From Ruminococcaceae bacterium UBA1741 (GTDB lineage: Bacteria > Bacillota > Clostridia > Oscillospirales > Acutalibacteraceae), in NCBI GenBank assembly GCA_002315685.1, contig DCHX01000013.1, positions 1 through 63,640 of the forward strand: 63,640 nucleotides of DNA, given 5' to 3'. A model generated the notes under the pieces. The model was not told where the DNA came from. It did not search any database and saw only the letters and a program-made list of their open reading frames with translations. Both the position numbers and the translations under genes were made by a program. Within the stretch, counting starts at the first letter, position 1. Every line of letters begins with the position of its first letter. This document shows, piece by piece, positions 43,268-52,553 of this stretch.

Positions 43268-44044
43268 ATGCGAGTTTTATGTATCGGTGATGTTTGTTCG
43301 ACCGCCGGAACCGATTATGCAATTAAGATTGTACCGAAATTGAAAAAAGAATATTCTTGCAATGCCGTAATAATAAACGGCGAAAATTCGGCTATCGGAA
43401 ACGGTACCACCGTCGAAACCGCCGAGGCTTTGTTTTCGGCAGGTGCGGACATAATAACCGGAGGCAACCATTCATTGCGCCATAGAAATTTTCATACATT
43501 TCTTGACGAAAACCCTTTTGCCATACGGCCGCATAATATTCCTTGCGACTACGGAAGCGGTTATGCTTTATTGGATATGGGCAAACGCTCCCTCGCCGTA
43601 ATAAATCTATTAGGTCAAGTATATCTCGAAGGTTATAAGGCGGAAAATCCGTTTAAGGTTGCCGACGAATTGATAGAAAGGGCAAGGCTTGACGGCGCTA
43701 ATGCCGTTATTGTCGATTTTCACGCCGAGGCAACGAGTGAAAAACGGGCTTTGGGCTTTTATCTTGACGGAAAAGTATCTGCTGTTTTCGGAACACACAC
43801 GCATATTCAAACCTCCGATATTCAAATACTTAACAACGGCACGGGATACATTACCGACATAGGAATGACCGGACCTAAGGATTCTGTTTTGGGTGTTAAA
43901 AAGGAGATAATTATTGCACGGCTTAAAGACAACGATATGCACAAATTCGAGTTTGCCGACACACCTTGTATTATTTCGGGTTGTGTTTTTGAAATTGATG
44001 ACAATACCGGCAAAACCTGTGCTTGTCAAAGCTTTTGCGTTTAA
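43268..44044 (+). CDS. YmdB-type metallophosphoesterase
   Basis: 258 residues of the TIGR00282 family. GDVCSTAG at the N-terminus, NGENSA near 39, GGNHSLRH near 66, DFHAEATSEK near 149 and GTHTHIQT near 176 supply the dinuclear metal site. B. subtilis YmdB hydrolyses 2',3'-cAMP and affects biofilm and motility choice; same activity is inferred. ATG is preceded by AAAGGA. Confidence 0.92.
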   Translation: MRVLCIGDVCSTAGTDYAIKIVPKLKKEYSCNAVIINGENSAIGNGTTVETAEALFSAGADIITGGNHSLRHRNFHTFLDENPFAIRPHNIPCDYGSGYALLDMGKRSLAVINLLGQVYLEGYKAENPFKVADELIERARLDGANAVIVDFHAEATSEKRALGFYLDGKVSAVFGTHTHIQTSDIQILNNGTGYITDIGMTGPKDSVLGVKKEIIIARLKDNDMHKFEFADTPCIISGCVFEIDDNTGKTCACQSFCV

Positions 44045-44062
44045 TTTATTTAGGAGTCGATT

Positions 44063-45664
44063 ATGACAAAAAGATTATTAGCTGTTTTTCTGACGATAAT
44101 AATGACAGTATCTTTGGCGAGCTGTAAAAAGGGCAATAACGGTTCAAACCTTCAAAAATCAAACAGCGATACAAAGCTTAACGATAATAAGGTTACGGTA
44201 AATCTTCTTTATAATAAAACCGATACATTTAATCCCTACACGGCGAAAACCGAGAATAATAAAAATATATGCAAGCTTATTTTCGAACCGCTTGTAAAGA
44301 CCGATAATTCATTTAATCCCGTGCTTCGACTTGCAAGTAATGTTGCTATGAACGGCAAAACCTGTGATGTAACAATTAAGGATGCGGTTTTTTCGGACGG
44401 TACACCCGTTTCGGCAAATGATGTTGCATATTCTTACTCTCTTGCAAAAAACAGCGGGGGTATATATGCTTCACACCTATACGAAGTAATCTCGGTTAGT
44501 GTAAAGGATTCAAAGACCTTATCCTTTAATCTTTCAAGAATAGACCCGTTTTTCGAAAATCTTATTGACTTTCCCATAATAAAATCGGGAAGCGACACAA
44601 TTTCAAACTCGGACGGTGTTTTAATTCCCCCTATCGGTTGCGGAAGATATACCGTAAATGACGAAAAAACCGAGCTTATATTAAATAAGTCGTTTTTCGG
44701 AGAAAAAGGGGCTATTTCAAAAATATCCCTTATAAACGCTCCCGACGAGGACTCTTTATCTCATTATGTTGAGATTGGTGCCGCCGAGCTTTATTATAAC
44801 GACTTATCGGACGGCAAGATTGCAAGAATGAGCGGAAAAAGAGCCGAAGTAAATCTTAACAACCTGATATTTATCGGTGTTAATTCATCGGTTGGCGGTC
44901 TTTCAAGCAAAAATTTGAGATATGCGATTTCTTCGGCTATTGACCGAAACACTATTTGCAACGATACTCTTTACAATAATGCCGTACCCGCCACGGGTTA
45001 CTTTAACCCCAAGCTTAAAAGCGTTGAAGCCATTCAGTCTATTAAAAAAGATGCGGATATTGAAATAACTGTTGAGAATTTGAAAAAAATAGGTTATAAT
45101 GGTAAAGATAGCAACGGATATTACTCGGATGCTTCCGGAAAGCACCGTACTTTCAGCCTTTTAGTCAACAGCGAAAACCGTTCAAGAGTTTTAGTGGCTA
45201 ACCAAATTGCCTCTCAACTCAAAACGGCGGGTATTGATGTTAAGGTTGTCGAAAAGAAGTATAGTGAATATGTGGCGTCCTTGTCCTCCGGCTCGTTTGA
45301 GCTTTATTTGGGCGAGGTTTCCATTCTTCCTAATTTTGATATGTCCCCGTTGGTATTACCGGGCGGTGCTATGTCCTTTGGTGTGGCCTCACCTACCGCA
45401 AATACCGACGAAAACGAAAATCATGATGAGGAAAAAGCCGAAGAAGCTACCGAGGTTTCCTCTACTATCCCCGCCGTTTTAGAAGGATATTATTCAGGCA
45501 AAAATTCTATCAGCGATGTCGCCGGTGTCCTTTTAACCGAGCTTGTTCAAATACCTATTGCTTACCGCAAAGGTCTTTTCTTCTACAAGGACAATATTGT
45601 TTCCGATGTAGAAGCCACTGAATCGGATATTTATTTTTCGATTGAAAAGTATAAATTTAAGTGA
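44063..45664 (+). CDS. ABC transporter substrate-binding lipoprotein, family 5
   Basis: 533 residues, SBP_bac_5 type. Lipobox SLASC at residue ~20, then the oligopeptide/nickel-binding fold: KNICKLIFEPLVKTDNSFNPVLRLA near 70, VSANDVAYSY near 113 and SSAIDRNTIC near 290. An acidic insertion (NENHDEEKAEEA) sits near 450. No permease or ATPase genes adjoin it, so it would be an orphan binding protein. It starts 18 bp after the ymdB-like gene. Confidence 0.85.
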   Translation: MTKRLLAVFLTIIMTVSLASCKKGNNGSNLQKSNSDTKLNDNKVTVNLLYNKTDTFNPYTAKTENNKNICKLIFEPLVKTDNSFNPVLRLASNVAMNGKTCDVTIKDAVFSDGTPVSANDVAYSYSLAKNSGGIYASHLYEVISVSVKDSKTLSFNLSRIDPFFENLIDFPIIKSGSDTISNSDGVLIPPIGCGRYTVNDEKTELILNKSFFGEKGAISKISLINAPDEDSLSHYVEIGAAELYYNDLSDGKIARMSGKRAEVNLNNLIFIGVNSSVGGLSSKNLRYAISSAIDRNTICNDTLYNNAVPATGYFNPKLKSVEAIQSIKKDADIEITVENLKKIGYNGKDSNGYYSDASGKHRTFSLLVNSENRSRVLVANQIASQLKTAGIDVKVVEKKYSEYVASLSSGSFELYLGEVSILPNFDMSPLVLPGGAMSFGVASPTANTDENENHDEEKAEEATEVSSTIPAVLEGYYSGKNSISDVAGVLLTELVQIPIAYRKGLFFYKDNIVSDVEATESDIYFSIEKYKFK

Positions 45665-45681
45665 TATAAGGAGGATTTTTT

Positions 45682-46032
45682 ATGATTTCTTATGAAAATA
45701 TGATTGGCCGTATTACCGTTTCCGAAACATATTTAACCAAACTTATCGGCAGCGAAGTTACTTCCTGCTTTGGTGTTGTCGGTATGGTGCCGAGCAGTAA
45801 CCGTCAAAAAATATCACGCTTTTTATCCAACGGAAAATCCGAAGATACGGGTATTTCCGTTAAGGGAAATGCTGACCGAATTGATGTTGAAATTCATATT
45901 GAGGTAACCTACGGTATGAATATCGGTGCGATTGCAAGCAGCATTACCGAAAAAGTTAAGTATATTGTTAAAAAGACAACTGATATTGATGTAAACCGTG
46001 TTCTTGTAAAGGTTGACGGTATCAAAGAATAA
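45682..46032 (+). CDS. Asp23/Gls24 family protein (YloU-like)
   Basis: 116 residues. VSETYLTKLIGSEVTSCFGVVGM and VEIHIEVTYGMNIGAIASSITEKVKY are the two conserved halves of the Asp23/Gls24 fold. It is the YloU counterpart just upstream of fakA (YloV) and recG, as in B. subtilis. Role in envelope stress or lipid metabolism is proposed for the family; not proven here. GGAGG precedes the start. Confidence 0.9.
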   Translation: MISYENMIGRITVSETYLTKLIGSEVTSCFGVVGMVPSSNRQKISRFLSNGKSEDTGISVKGNADRIDVEIHIEVTYGMNIGAIASSITEKVKYIVKKTTDIDVNRVLVKVDGIKE

Positions 46033-46065
46033 TTTTGCTTTTTACTTTCAAAGGAGTGTTTCATT

Positions 46066-47736
46066 TTGTTTAGCGGAAACCTTTTACGCGATGCAATTAT
46101 TTCTGCTTCAAATAACCTATCTAATAACAAAAAAAGAGTTGACGATTTGAATGTATTCCCCGTTCCCGACGGCGATACCGGTACAAATATGTCAATGACT
46201 TTAAGCAATTCCGTAAGAGAGCTTTCAAAGCTCGATGGCGAAACCGCCGCAAAGATTGCCGCAACTAACGCATCCGCTCTTTTGCGTGGTGCCCGCGGTA
46301 ACTCCGGCGTTATTACCTCTATTATTTTCAGAGGGTTTGCAAAGGGAATTACCGAAGAAACCGTAACCGCAAAGGGCATTACCGACGCATTGGCTTTCGG
46401 TGTCGAGGCGGCATACAAATCGGTTATGAAGCCTACCGAGGGCACTATTCTTACGGTTGCCCGTGTTGCAAGTGAAAAAGCTAAGGAAAGCTTTGAAAAC
46501 GGTAATGATGCGCTTAAAGTTTTTTCGGATGCTATTGAGGGTGCAAAGGAAGCTTTGGCTCAAACCCCCGAACTGTTACCGCAGCTTAAAAAAGCCGGTG
46601 TTGTTGATGCCGGCGGTCAAGGCTTGGTTCTTATTTTCGAGGGTATGATGTCCGTTTTTGAAAAGGGTATAATTATTCCCTCAAATACCGCAGACGAACA
46701 ACCCTCGGAGGTTTCAGAAAACAGAAATGCCGCAGGAGAATTTGATGCCGAAATCACCTTCTCTTATTGCACCGAATTTATCGTAAACAGAGATAGCTCG
46801 GTTGACAAGCAACCAAGTGAGCTTCGTGCATATCTTGAATCTATCGGCGACTGCGTTGTTGTAGTTGACGATGAAGAAATAATTAAGGTTCATGTTCATA
46901 CCGACCATCCGGGTAATGCTATTGAAAATGCGCTTACCTTCGGCAGTCTTGTTCATTTGAAAATCGAAAATATGCGCGACCAACACGAACGCGCTAAACA
47001 CGATGCAGAACAGGCAAAAAAGCGTCCTGCCAAAACCGCCGACTTAAAGGAAGAAATTAAGCCGGTTGAGATTACAAAGCCTTACGGTTTTGTATCGGTT
47101 GCCGCAGGTGACGGAATTTGCTCTTTGTTTAACGATTTAGGCGTTGATATGGTGGTAAGCGGCGGACAAACAATGAATCCGAGCACCGATGATATTTTGC
47201 GTGCTATTGAGTCAACTCCCGCCGAAACCGTTTTCGTTCTTCCTAACAACAAGAATATTATTATGGCGGCTGAACAAACTATTTCTTTAAGCACAAGAAA
47301 AGTTGTGGTTATCCATACAAGGACCGTTCCTCAGGGAATTTCCGCTTGTCTTGCTTTTGATAGCGAAAGTGATGTAAGCACCAACGCTATTGCTATGCAA
47401 AAAGCGGCTGAAAAAATAGCTACCGGTCAAATCACTTTTGCCGCACGGGACTCCGACTTTGACGGCCACAAGATTAAAAAAGGTGAACTTCTTAATATGA
47501 TAGAGGGCAAAATCGCCTTTGTTGATACCGATATTCAAAAGTCCGCTTTAAGACTTGTAAGCAAAATGGTTAAAAAGCAAAGCGAATTTGTAACCGTAAT
47601 TTACGGCGAAGATGTAACCGACAGCCAAGCTAATGAGCTTGAAGAGCTTATTAACGAAAAGTTCTCCTCAAAGGTGGAGGTTACATTTATTAAGGGTAAT
47701 CAACCTATATATTACTATATCATTTCGGTAGAGTGA
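46066..47736 (+). CDS. fakA: fatty acid kinase catalytic subunit (FakA/YloV)
   Basis: 556 residues. N-terminal DhaL kinase domain with VFPVPDGDTGTNM near residue 32 (Asp metal ligands) and GARGNSGVI near 80; C-terminal DegV-like domain from about residue 320. With a FakB partner (not in the window) it phosphorylates fatty acids for phospholipid synthesis. Start is TTG at 46066 after AAAGGAG. Its stop lies one base before the structured element B. Confidence 0.92.
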   Translation: MFSGNLLRDAIISASNNLSNNKKRVDDLNVFPVPDGDTGTNMSMTLSNSVRELSKLDGETAAKIAATNASALLRGARGNSGVITSIIFRGFAKGITEETVTAKGITDALAFGVEAAYKSVMKPTEGTILTVARVASEKAKESFENGNDALKVFSDAIEGAKEALAQTPELLPQLKKAGVVDAGGQGLVLIFEGMMSVFEKGIIIPSNTADEQPSEVSENRNAAGEFDAEITFSYCTEFIVNRDSSVDKQPSELRAYLESIGDCVVVVDDEEIIKVHVHTDHPGNAIENALTFGSLVHLKIENMRDQHERAKHDAEQAKKRPAKTADLKEEIKPVEITKPYGFVSVAAGDGICSLFNDLGVDMVVSGGQTMNPSTDDILRAIESTPAETVFVLPNNKNIIMAAEQTISLSTRKVVVIHTRTVPQGISACLAFDSESDVSTNAIAMQKAAEKIATGQITFAARDSDFDGHKIKKGELLNMIEGKIAFVDTDIQKSALRLVSKMVKKQSEFVTVIYGEDVTDSQANELEELINEKFSSKVEVTFIKGNQPIYYYIISVE

Positions 47737-47879
47737 TTAGCGTGAAAAATCACGCTAAATATAAAGACGCTTGTTTCTCGCCTCTTTCGAGGCCACCCGA
47801 AACAGATGCGATATAAAAATCACCGTTTCAGTGATTTTTTATCACATTTTGTGTCTTAGAAGAAATGGTGATTTTTATG
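47737..47879 (+). ncRNA. structured intergenic element, copy B
   Basis: 143 bp between the fakA stop and the recG start, with the same part order as copy A (1200-1345). P1 is a perfect palindrome TTAGCGTGA-AAAA-TCACGCTAA. P2 is CGC-TT-GTTTC with GAAAC-AGAT-GCG around a hairpin GCCTC/GAGGC. P3 is AATCAC / GTGATT followed by T6. The end is GGTGAT before ATG. From GAAAC to the start codon (~81 bp) the copies differ at roughly a dozen positions. GTTTC of the P3 loop could pair with GAAAC of P2, and AATCACC with the Shine-Dalgarno, so alternative folds are possible. Confidence 0.55.
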
Positions 47880-49898
47880 ATAAATCTTTCGAGTGAGATT
47901 AGATTTCTTAAAGGCGTTGGCGAAAAAAGAGCCAAAACACTTAATAATTTGGGCATCGATACTGTCGGTGCCCTTTTGCGATATTATCCGAGATGCTATG
48001 AAAATTTTTCCGATATTAAAAGAATTGACGAATGTTCTTTTGAAGAAAAGATATGTATTAAAGCAAGAATAATCTCGCCGATTACCGAACAGTATATTCG
48101 GAAAAATATGACAATTTTCCGTTTTAATGTGTTTGACGGAAGCTCGGCTATGACGGTTACGATTTTTAATAATAAATATCTTGCAAACAAGTTAAACGAG
48201 GGCAGTACATACCTGTTTTTCGGCAAAATAACGGGCACCGCTTATAAGCCTCAAATGTCTTCCCCCGAAATAAGAGAAATAGAAAACGGCGGTATCAGAC
48301 CCGTTTACCCTGCCTCGTTTGCCGTTTCCTCTGCTACGATAGAAAAGCTTATGCTTAATGCACTTTTATGCGAAATACCCGAAACCTTACCTCAAAGCAT
48401 TATAGAAAACTACGGTCTTTGCGACTTGAAGTTTGCACTTAAAAATATACATTTCCCCTATTCAAGCGAGGCGCTTGAAACAGCAAAGAAACGGCTTGTT
48501 TTCGAAGAATTATTTGTTCTTCAAACGGGACTTATGCTACTAAAAGGAAAGAGAAAAATTAAAACCGACTGTGTTATTTCATTAGATTATACGGATGAGT
48601 TTTTATCGCTTTTGCCCTTTGATTTAACACACGCTCAAACAAGAGCAATAAACGAGTGCGTGTTTGATATGAAGTCGGGATACGCTATGAACAGACTTAT
48701 TGAGGGAGATGTCGGAAGCGGAAAAACCGCCGTTGCCACCGCTCTTATGTATATTACGGCAAGAAACGGCTTACAGTCGGCATTGATGGCTCCTACGGAG
48801 GTTTTAGCCACTCAGCATTATCATACAGTATCTTCTATGCTTTACGGCACGGGAATAAATGTATGCCTGCTTACAGGCTCAACAACAAAAAAGCAAAAAG
48901 CCGAAATAAAAGAAAAAATAATCAGTAAAGAATTTGACATAGTAATCGGCACCCACGCTATTATTACCGAAGATACCGTGTTTAATAACTTAGGTCTTGT
49001 GATTACCGATGAACAGCATAGATTCGGTGTAGCCCAACGCTATGCCCTATCTTCAAAGGGCAACAAACCGCACACGCTTGTTATGTCCGCAACGCCGATA
49101 CCGAGAACACTCGGGCTTATTATTTACGGCGACCTTGATTTAAGTGTTATCGACGAATACCCAAAGGGCAGGCAGGTTATAGAAACCTATTGTGTTGAAA
49201 GCAGTCTTCATAAGCGAATTTACACATTCATAAAAAAACACCTCGACGAAGGCAGACAGGGATATATCGTTTGTCCGTTGGTTGAAGAAAATGAAGAAAT
49301 CCCGATTAAAAGTGCCGAAGAATATTTTGAAGAACTTTCGGGCGGTGAATTTAAGAATTATAGGCTCGGTCTTTTACACGGCAAACTGAAACCGAAAGAA
49401 AAAGACAAAATAATGAGTGATTTTGCAAAGGGAGAAATTGATTTGCTGATTTCTACTACCGTTATCGAGGTAGGTATTGATGTGCCTAATGCCGCAATTA
49501 TGGTAATAGAAAACGCCGAAAGATTCGGGCTTTCTCAACTGCATCAATTAAGAGGCAGAATCGGCAGAGGTCAGTATAAATCAACCTGTATTTTAGTTTC
49601 CGACAGCAAGGGTGAAAATACAAAAAGGCGACTTGATGTCATTAAAAACAATCGAGACGGGTTCAAAATTGCGGATGAGGATTTGGCACTCAGAGGGCCG
49701 GGCGACTTTTTAGGAAACCGACAACACGGCTTACCCGAGCTTAAAATCGCCGATATTTTTGCCAATCGTGATACATTAAAGCTTTGCGGTATGGCGGCCG
49801 CAAATGTTCTTGAAAATGACCCGAAGCTTAAAAAGGATGAAAATTCACTTTTAAGACAGGAAATAATACATCTTTATAAAAAATTAAATGAAAACTGA
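47877..49898 (+). CDS. recG: ATP-dependent DNA helicase RecG
   Basis: 673 residues. N-terminal wedge/OB domain, then helicase motifs GDVGSGKTAVA near 276, TDEQHRFG near 378, SATPIPRTLGL near 404 and QLRGRIGRG near 560. It rescues stalled replication forks and branch-migrates Holliday junctions. ATG at 47877 is favoured (GGTGAT, then 4 nt); an in-frame ATG at 47865 is supplied by the same element. Same position after fakA as in B. subtilis. Confidence 0.96.
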   Translation: MINLSSEIRFLKGVGEKRAKTLNNLGIDTVGALLRYYPRCYENFSDIKRIDECSFEEKICIKARIISPITEQYIRKNMTIFRFNVFDGSSAMTVTIFNNKYLANKLNEGSTYLFFGKITGTAYKPQMSSPEIREIENGGIRPVYPASFAVSSATIEKLMLNALLCEIPETLPQSIIENYGLCDLKFALKNIHFPYSSEALETAKKRLVFEELFVLQTGLMLLKGKRKIKTDCVISLDYTDEFLSLLPFDLTHAQTRAINECVFDMKSGYAMNRLIEGDVGSGKTAVATALMYITARNGLQSALMAPTEVLATQHYHTVSSMLYGTGINVCLLTGSTTKKQKAEIKEKIISKEFDIVIGTHAIITEDTVFNNLGLVITDEQHRFGVAQRYALSSKGNKPHTLVMSATPIPRTLGLIIYGDLDLSVIDEYPKGRQVIETYCVESSLHKRIYTFIKKHLDEGRQGYIVCPLVEENEEIPIKSAEEYFEELSGGEFKNYRLGLLHGKLKPKEKDKIMSDFAKGEIDLLISTTVIEVGIDVPNAAIMVIENAERFGLSQLHQLRGRIGRGQYKSTCILVSDSKGENTKRRLDVIKNNRDGFKIADEDLALRGPGDFLGNRQHGLPELKIADIFANRDTLKLCGMAAANVLENDPKLKKDENSLLRQEIIHLYKKLNEN

Positions 49899-49902
49899 AA
49901 AA

Positions 49903-49950
49903 ATGCACCCTACATAAGCAAGACACTTTTGCAGGGTGCATATATTTTTT
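49903..49950. terminator. bidirectional terminator between recG and rluA-type gene
   Basis: Stem ATGCACCCT / AGGGTGCAT with a 21-base loop. T-run on the right for recG and A6 on the left (T6 on the minus strand) for the pseudouridine synthase. Confidence 0.85.
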
Positions 49951-49964
49951 GTGCGGTGCATTTT

Positions 49965-50927
49965 TTATAATGTTTTACCGAAAAGCTGTTCGGCAAACCA
50001 TACCTTTTCTACCGTAAAGCTTTTTCCGTTAAGATATTCGAGTATTCCGCCGTCGGTACTGAAATAAAAGCTTAATTTATAAGAATATAATGCTTGTTTG
50101 TCAAAGCCAAGCTTCTTATCGTTTGCAAGCTTACCGTACTTCCCGTCGCCTAAAAGCGGATGTCCGATAGAGGCTAAATGCGCCCTTATTTGATGCGTTC
50201 TTCCGGTTAAAAGCTCAACTTCAAGAAGCGACAGTGAGTTCTTTGTTGCAAGAGTTTTATATCTTGTCTTAATAGTTCTATTGCTATCGGTTTTAGTCTT
50301 GCTTAAATAAACCTTATTCTTAACCTCGTTTTTTTCAAGGTATCCTTCAAGTGTAGCCGTTTTTTCCTTCGGCTTGCCGTGAACTACGCAAAGATACCTC
50401 TTGTCAATCTCTCTGTCCTTGATTTTTTGACACATAACCCGAAGTGCCTCGGCATTCTTACAGGCTATTACTATTCCGCCTGTATTTCGGTCGATTCTAT
50501 TTGCAAGTGCGGGCTTAAAGCTGTTTTCAAGCTCGGGATTATATTCGCCCTTATCGTAAAGATAGTGCTGTATCCTGCCGATTAAAGTATCACGGTATTC
50601 GCCCTTATCGGGATGAACAAGAAGTCCTTGCTTTTTATCTGCTAAAATAATATTTTCATCCTCATAAACTATATCAAGAAGTACAGGCGAGGACAAAAAA
50701 TCATAGTGCGGTGTCTTCTTCACAAAAAACTCGTCCGATATATACATATCAACAATATCGCCCTCATTAAGCTTTGTCGATATTTCGGCTTTTTTTCGGT
50801 TCAGCTTTATGTGTTTTGTTCTCAGATACTTGTAAAGAAGTGATTTAGGCAAGGTAGGACAAGCTTTTGTAATAAACTTATCAAGTCTTTGTCCCGCATC
50901 GTTTTTAGTTATAGTAAAACTTTTCAT
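49965..50927 (-). CDS. RluA-family pseudouridine synthase
   Basis: 320 residues. N-terminal S4 domain (GQRLDKFITKACPTLPKSLLYKYLRTKHIKLN), then the catalytic NRIDRNTGGIVI near residue 130 with the essential Asp, and the GRTHQIRAHLASIGHPLLGDGKYG motif near 242. It isomerises uridines in rRNA (RluC/RluD-like) or tRNA; which site is not deducible. The loop between is normal. Convergent with recG. Confidence 0.92.
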   Translation of the reverse strand: MKSFTITKNDAGQRLDKFITKACPTLPKSLLYKYLRTKHIKLNRKKAEISTKLNEGDIVDMYISDEFFVKKTPHYDFLSSPVLLDIVYEDENIILADKKQGLLVHPDKGEYRDTLIGRIQHYLYDKGEYNPELENSFKPALANRIDRNTGGIVIACKNAEALRVMCQKIKDREIDKRYLCVVHGKPKEKTATLEGYLEKNEVKNKVYLSKTKTDSNRTIKTRYKTLATKNSLSLLEVELLTGRTHQIRAHLASIGHPLLGDGKYGKLANDKKLGFDKQALYSYKLSFYFSTDGGILEYLNGKSFTVEKVWFAEQLFGKTL

Positions 50928-51036
50928 TTTCTTTCCTTAAATGTGTTTAGATGTTGATTTTTCAGTAGCTTTGTGATAAATTTATATTATAATCCACGGA
51001 ATGTCAAGCGACAGTTTCAAAAAAGGGGAGTATAAA

Positions 51037-51732
51037 TTGGGCGATAATATTCACGCGGGTCATCGGGAAAGATTAAAATCCGAATTCTTAAACGGCGGAT
51101 TTAACGAAAATACCCCCGAGCATAAATGGCTTGAACTTTTATTATTCTACTGTATTCCTCAATGCGACACTAATCCTCTTGCACATCAGCTAATTGAAAA
51201 ATACAAAACTATTCGTGGGGTTTTAGATGCTCCCGCAGAAGAACTTATTAAGTTTAAGGGACTTACAAAAAACAATATTCCCTTGCTTAAAATAATTATT
51301 CCTATCGCAAGACAATGCGAAATTTCAAGCTCAAAGCATCTAAGCGGTGCATTAGCTCCCGAAAATGTCGGCGAATTTATACTCAAACAGTTTTACGGGC
51401 TTACAACCGAAAGATTAGGCGTTGCCTGTTTGGATGCGGTAGGTAAAATTATCAAATTTGAGTTTATCGGCTACGGCGACACAAGCGAGGTAACAATATC
51501 CGCAAGAAGCATTGTAAGATTAGCCGTTAAAGAAGATGCCGTTTGTGTTGTTATTGCGCATAACCATCCGAAAAGCTTCGCCCTTCCGAGCAAAGCCGAT
51601 GTTGATGCTACTGCCCAACTGTCCGAAACTCTTAATAAGGTAGGCATAAAGCTTCTTGACCATCTGATTATATCGGGAAACGATTATGTTTCATTGGCAC
51701 AAAGCAAGGATTATCAATCAATTTTTATATAG
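51037..51732 (+). CDS. radC: RadC-family JAB-domain protein
   Basis: 231 residues. Helix-hairpin-helix-like N-terminus (LAHQLIEKYKTIRGVL...LIKFKGLTKNNIPLLKI) and a C-terminal JAB/MPN metal site IAHNHPKSFALPSKADVDAT (HxHP...D). RadC is widespread but its biochemical role is unclear. TTG at 51037 is preferred to the ATG at 51001, because AAAAGGGGAG lies immediately before the TTG. Monocistronic, ended by the terminator at 51737. Confidence 0.92.
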   Translation: MGDNIHAGHRERLKSEFLNGGFNENTPEHKWLELLLFYCIPQCDTNPLAHQLIEKYKTIRGVLDAPAEELIKFKGLTKNNIPLLKIIIPIARQCEISSSKHLSGALAPENVGEFILKQFYGLTTERLGVACLDAVGKIIKFEFIGYGDTSEVTISARSIVRLAVKEDAVCVVIAHNHPKSFALPSKADVDATAQLSETLNKVGIKLLDHLIISGNDYVSLAQSKDYQSIFI

Positions 51733-51736
51733 TATT

Positions 51737-51776
51737 ATGGGGATGTAAAAACCGTTTTTTACATCCCCATTTTTTA
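51737..51776 (+). terminator. radC terminator
   Basis: 14-bp stem ATGGGGATGTAAAA / TTTTACATCCCCAT, then T6. Confidence 0.88.
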
Positions 51777-51783
51777 ATTACCG

Positions 51784-52515
51784 TTATTCTTCCGGCATTT
51801 CCCAGTTGTGCCAAATATCTTGAACATCATCATTTTCTTCAAGCATATCAATAAGCTTTTCCATCTTTTCGGCGGCATCCTTATCTTCAATAGCGGTCAT
51901 AGTTTGAGGCACATACTGTACTTCGGCGGAAACAAAGGAATATCCCTTTTCCTCTAACGCATCACGAACGGCGCCTAAATCATTAGGAGCGGTTGAAATT
52001 TCAAAAACATCGCCGTCAAAATTAAAGTCCTCGGCACCTGCTTCCAATGCGGCCTCCATAACCTCGTCCTCATCTTGACCTTCGGCTTCAATATCAATAA
52101 TGCCCTTACGGTCAAACATAAACATAACCGAGCCGGACTGTCCTAAATTACCGCCGCACTTATCAAAATAATGGCGAATATCTCCGGCAGTACGGTTTCT
52201 GTTATCGGTAAGCGTTTCAACTACAACAGCAACACCGCAAGGACCGTAGCCCTCGTAAATTAACTCTTCATAATCGGCACCGCCGTCTTCACCGACAGCC
52301 TTTTTGATTATTCTTTCAATATTGTCGTTAGGTACATTAGCGGCCTTTGCCTTTGCGATAGCATCTTTAAGACGGCTGTTTTCCTGCGGATTAGGTCCGC
52401 CCTGCTTTACAATTACCGCAATCTCTCTACCCATTTTTGTAAAAATCTTTGCTTTTGCGGCATCGGTTTTTTCTTTTTTTCTTTTAATATTATTCCATTT
52501 GGAATGTCCGGACAT
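51784..52515 (-). CDS. yebC: YebC/PmpR-family protein
   Basis: 243 residues, typical length. N-terminal MSGHSKWNNIKRKKEKTDAAKAKIFTK-type start and the conserved GYGPCGVAVVVETLTDNRNRT near 90. The family was named as transcription regulators; recent work places some members at the ribosome. Ends close to the radC terminator. A small gap separates it from dus upstream. Confidence 0.95.
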   Translation of the reverse strand: MSGHSKWNNIKRKKEKTDAAKAKIFTKMGREIAVIVKQGGPNPQENSRLKDAIAKAKAANVPNDNIERIIKKAVGEDGGADYEELIYEGYGPCGVAVVVETLTDNRNRTAGDIRHYFDKCGGNLGQSGSVMFMFDRKGIIDIEAEGQDEDEVMEAALEAGAEDFNFDGDVFEISTAPNDLGAVRDALEEKGYSFVSAEVQYVPQTMTAIEDKDAAEKMEKLIDMLEENDDVQDIWHNWEMPEE

Positions 52516-52553
52516 AAAATCCTTCCTCTCATTTAATTAACTTATTTATTTTA

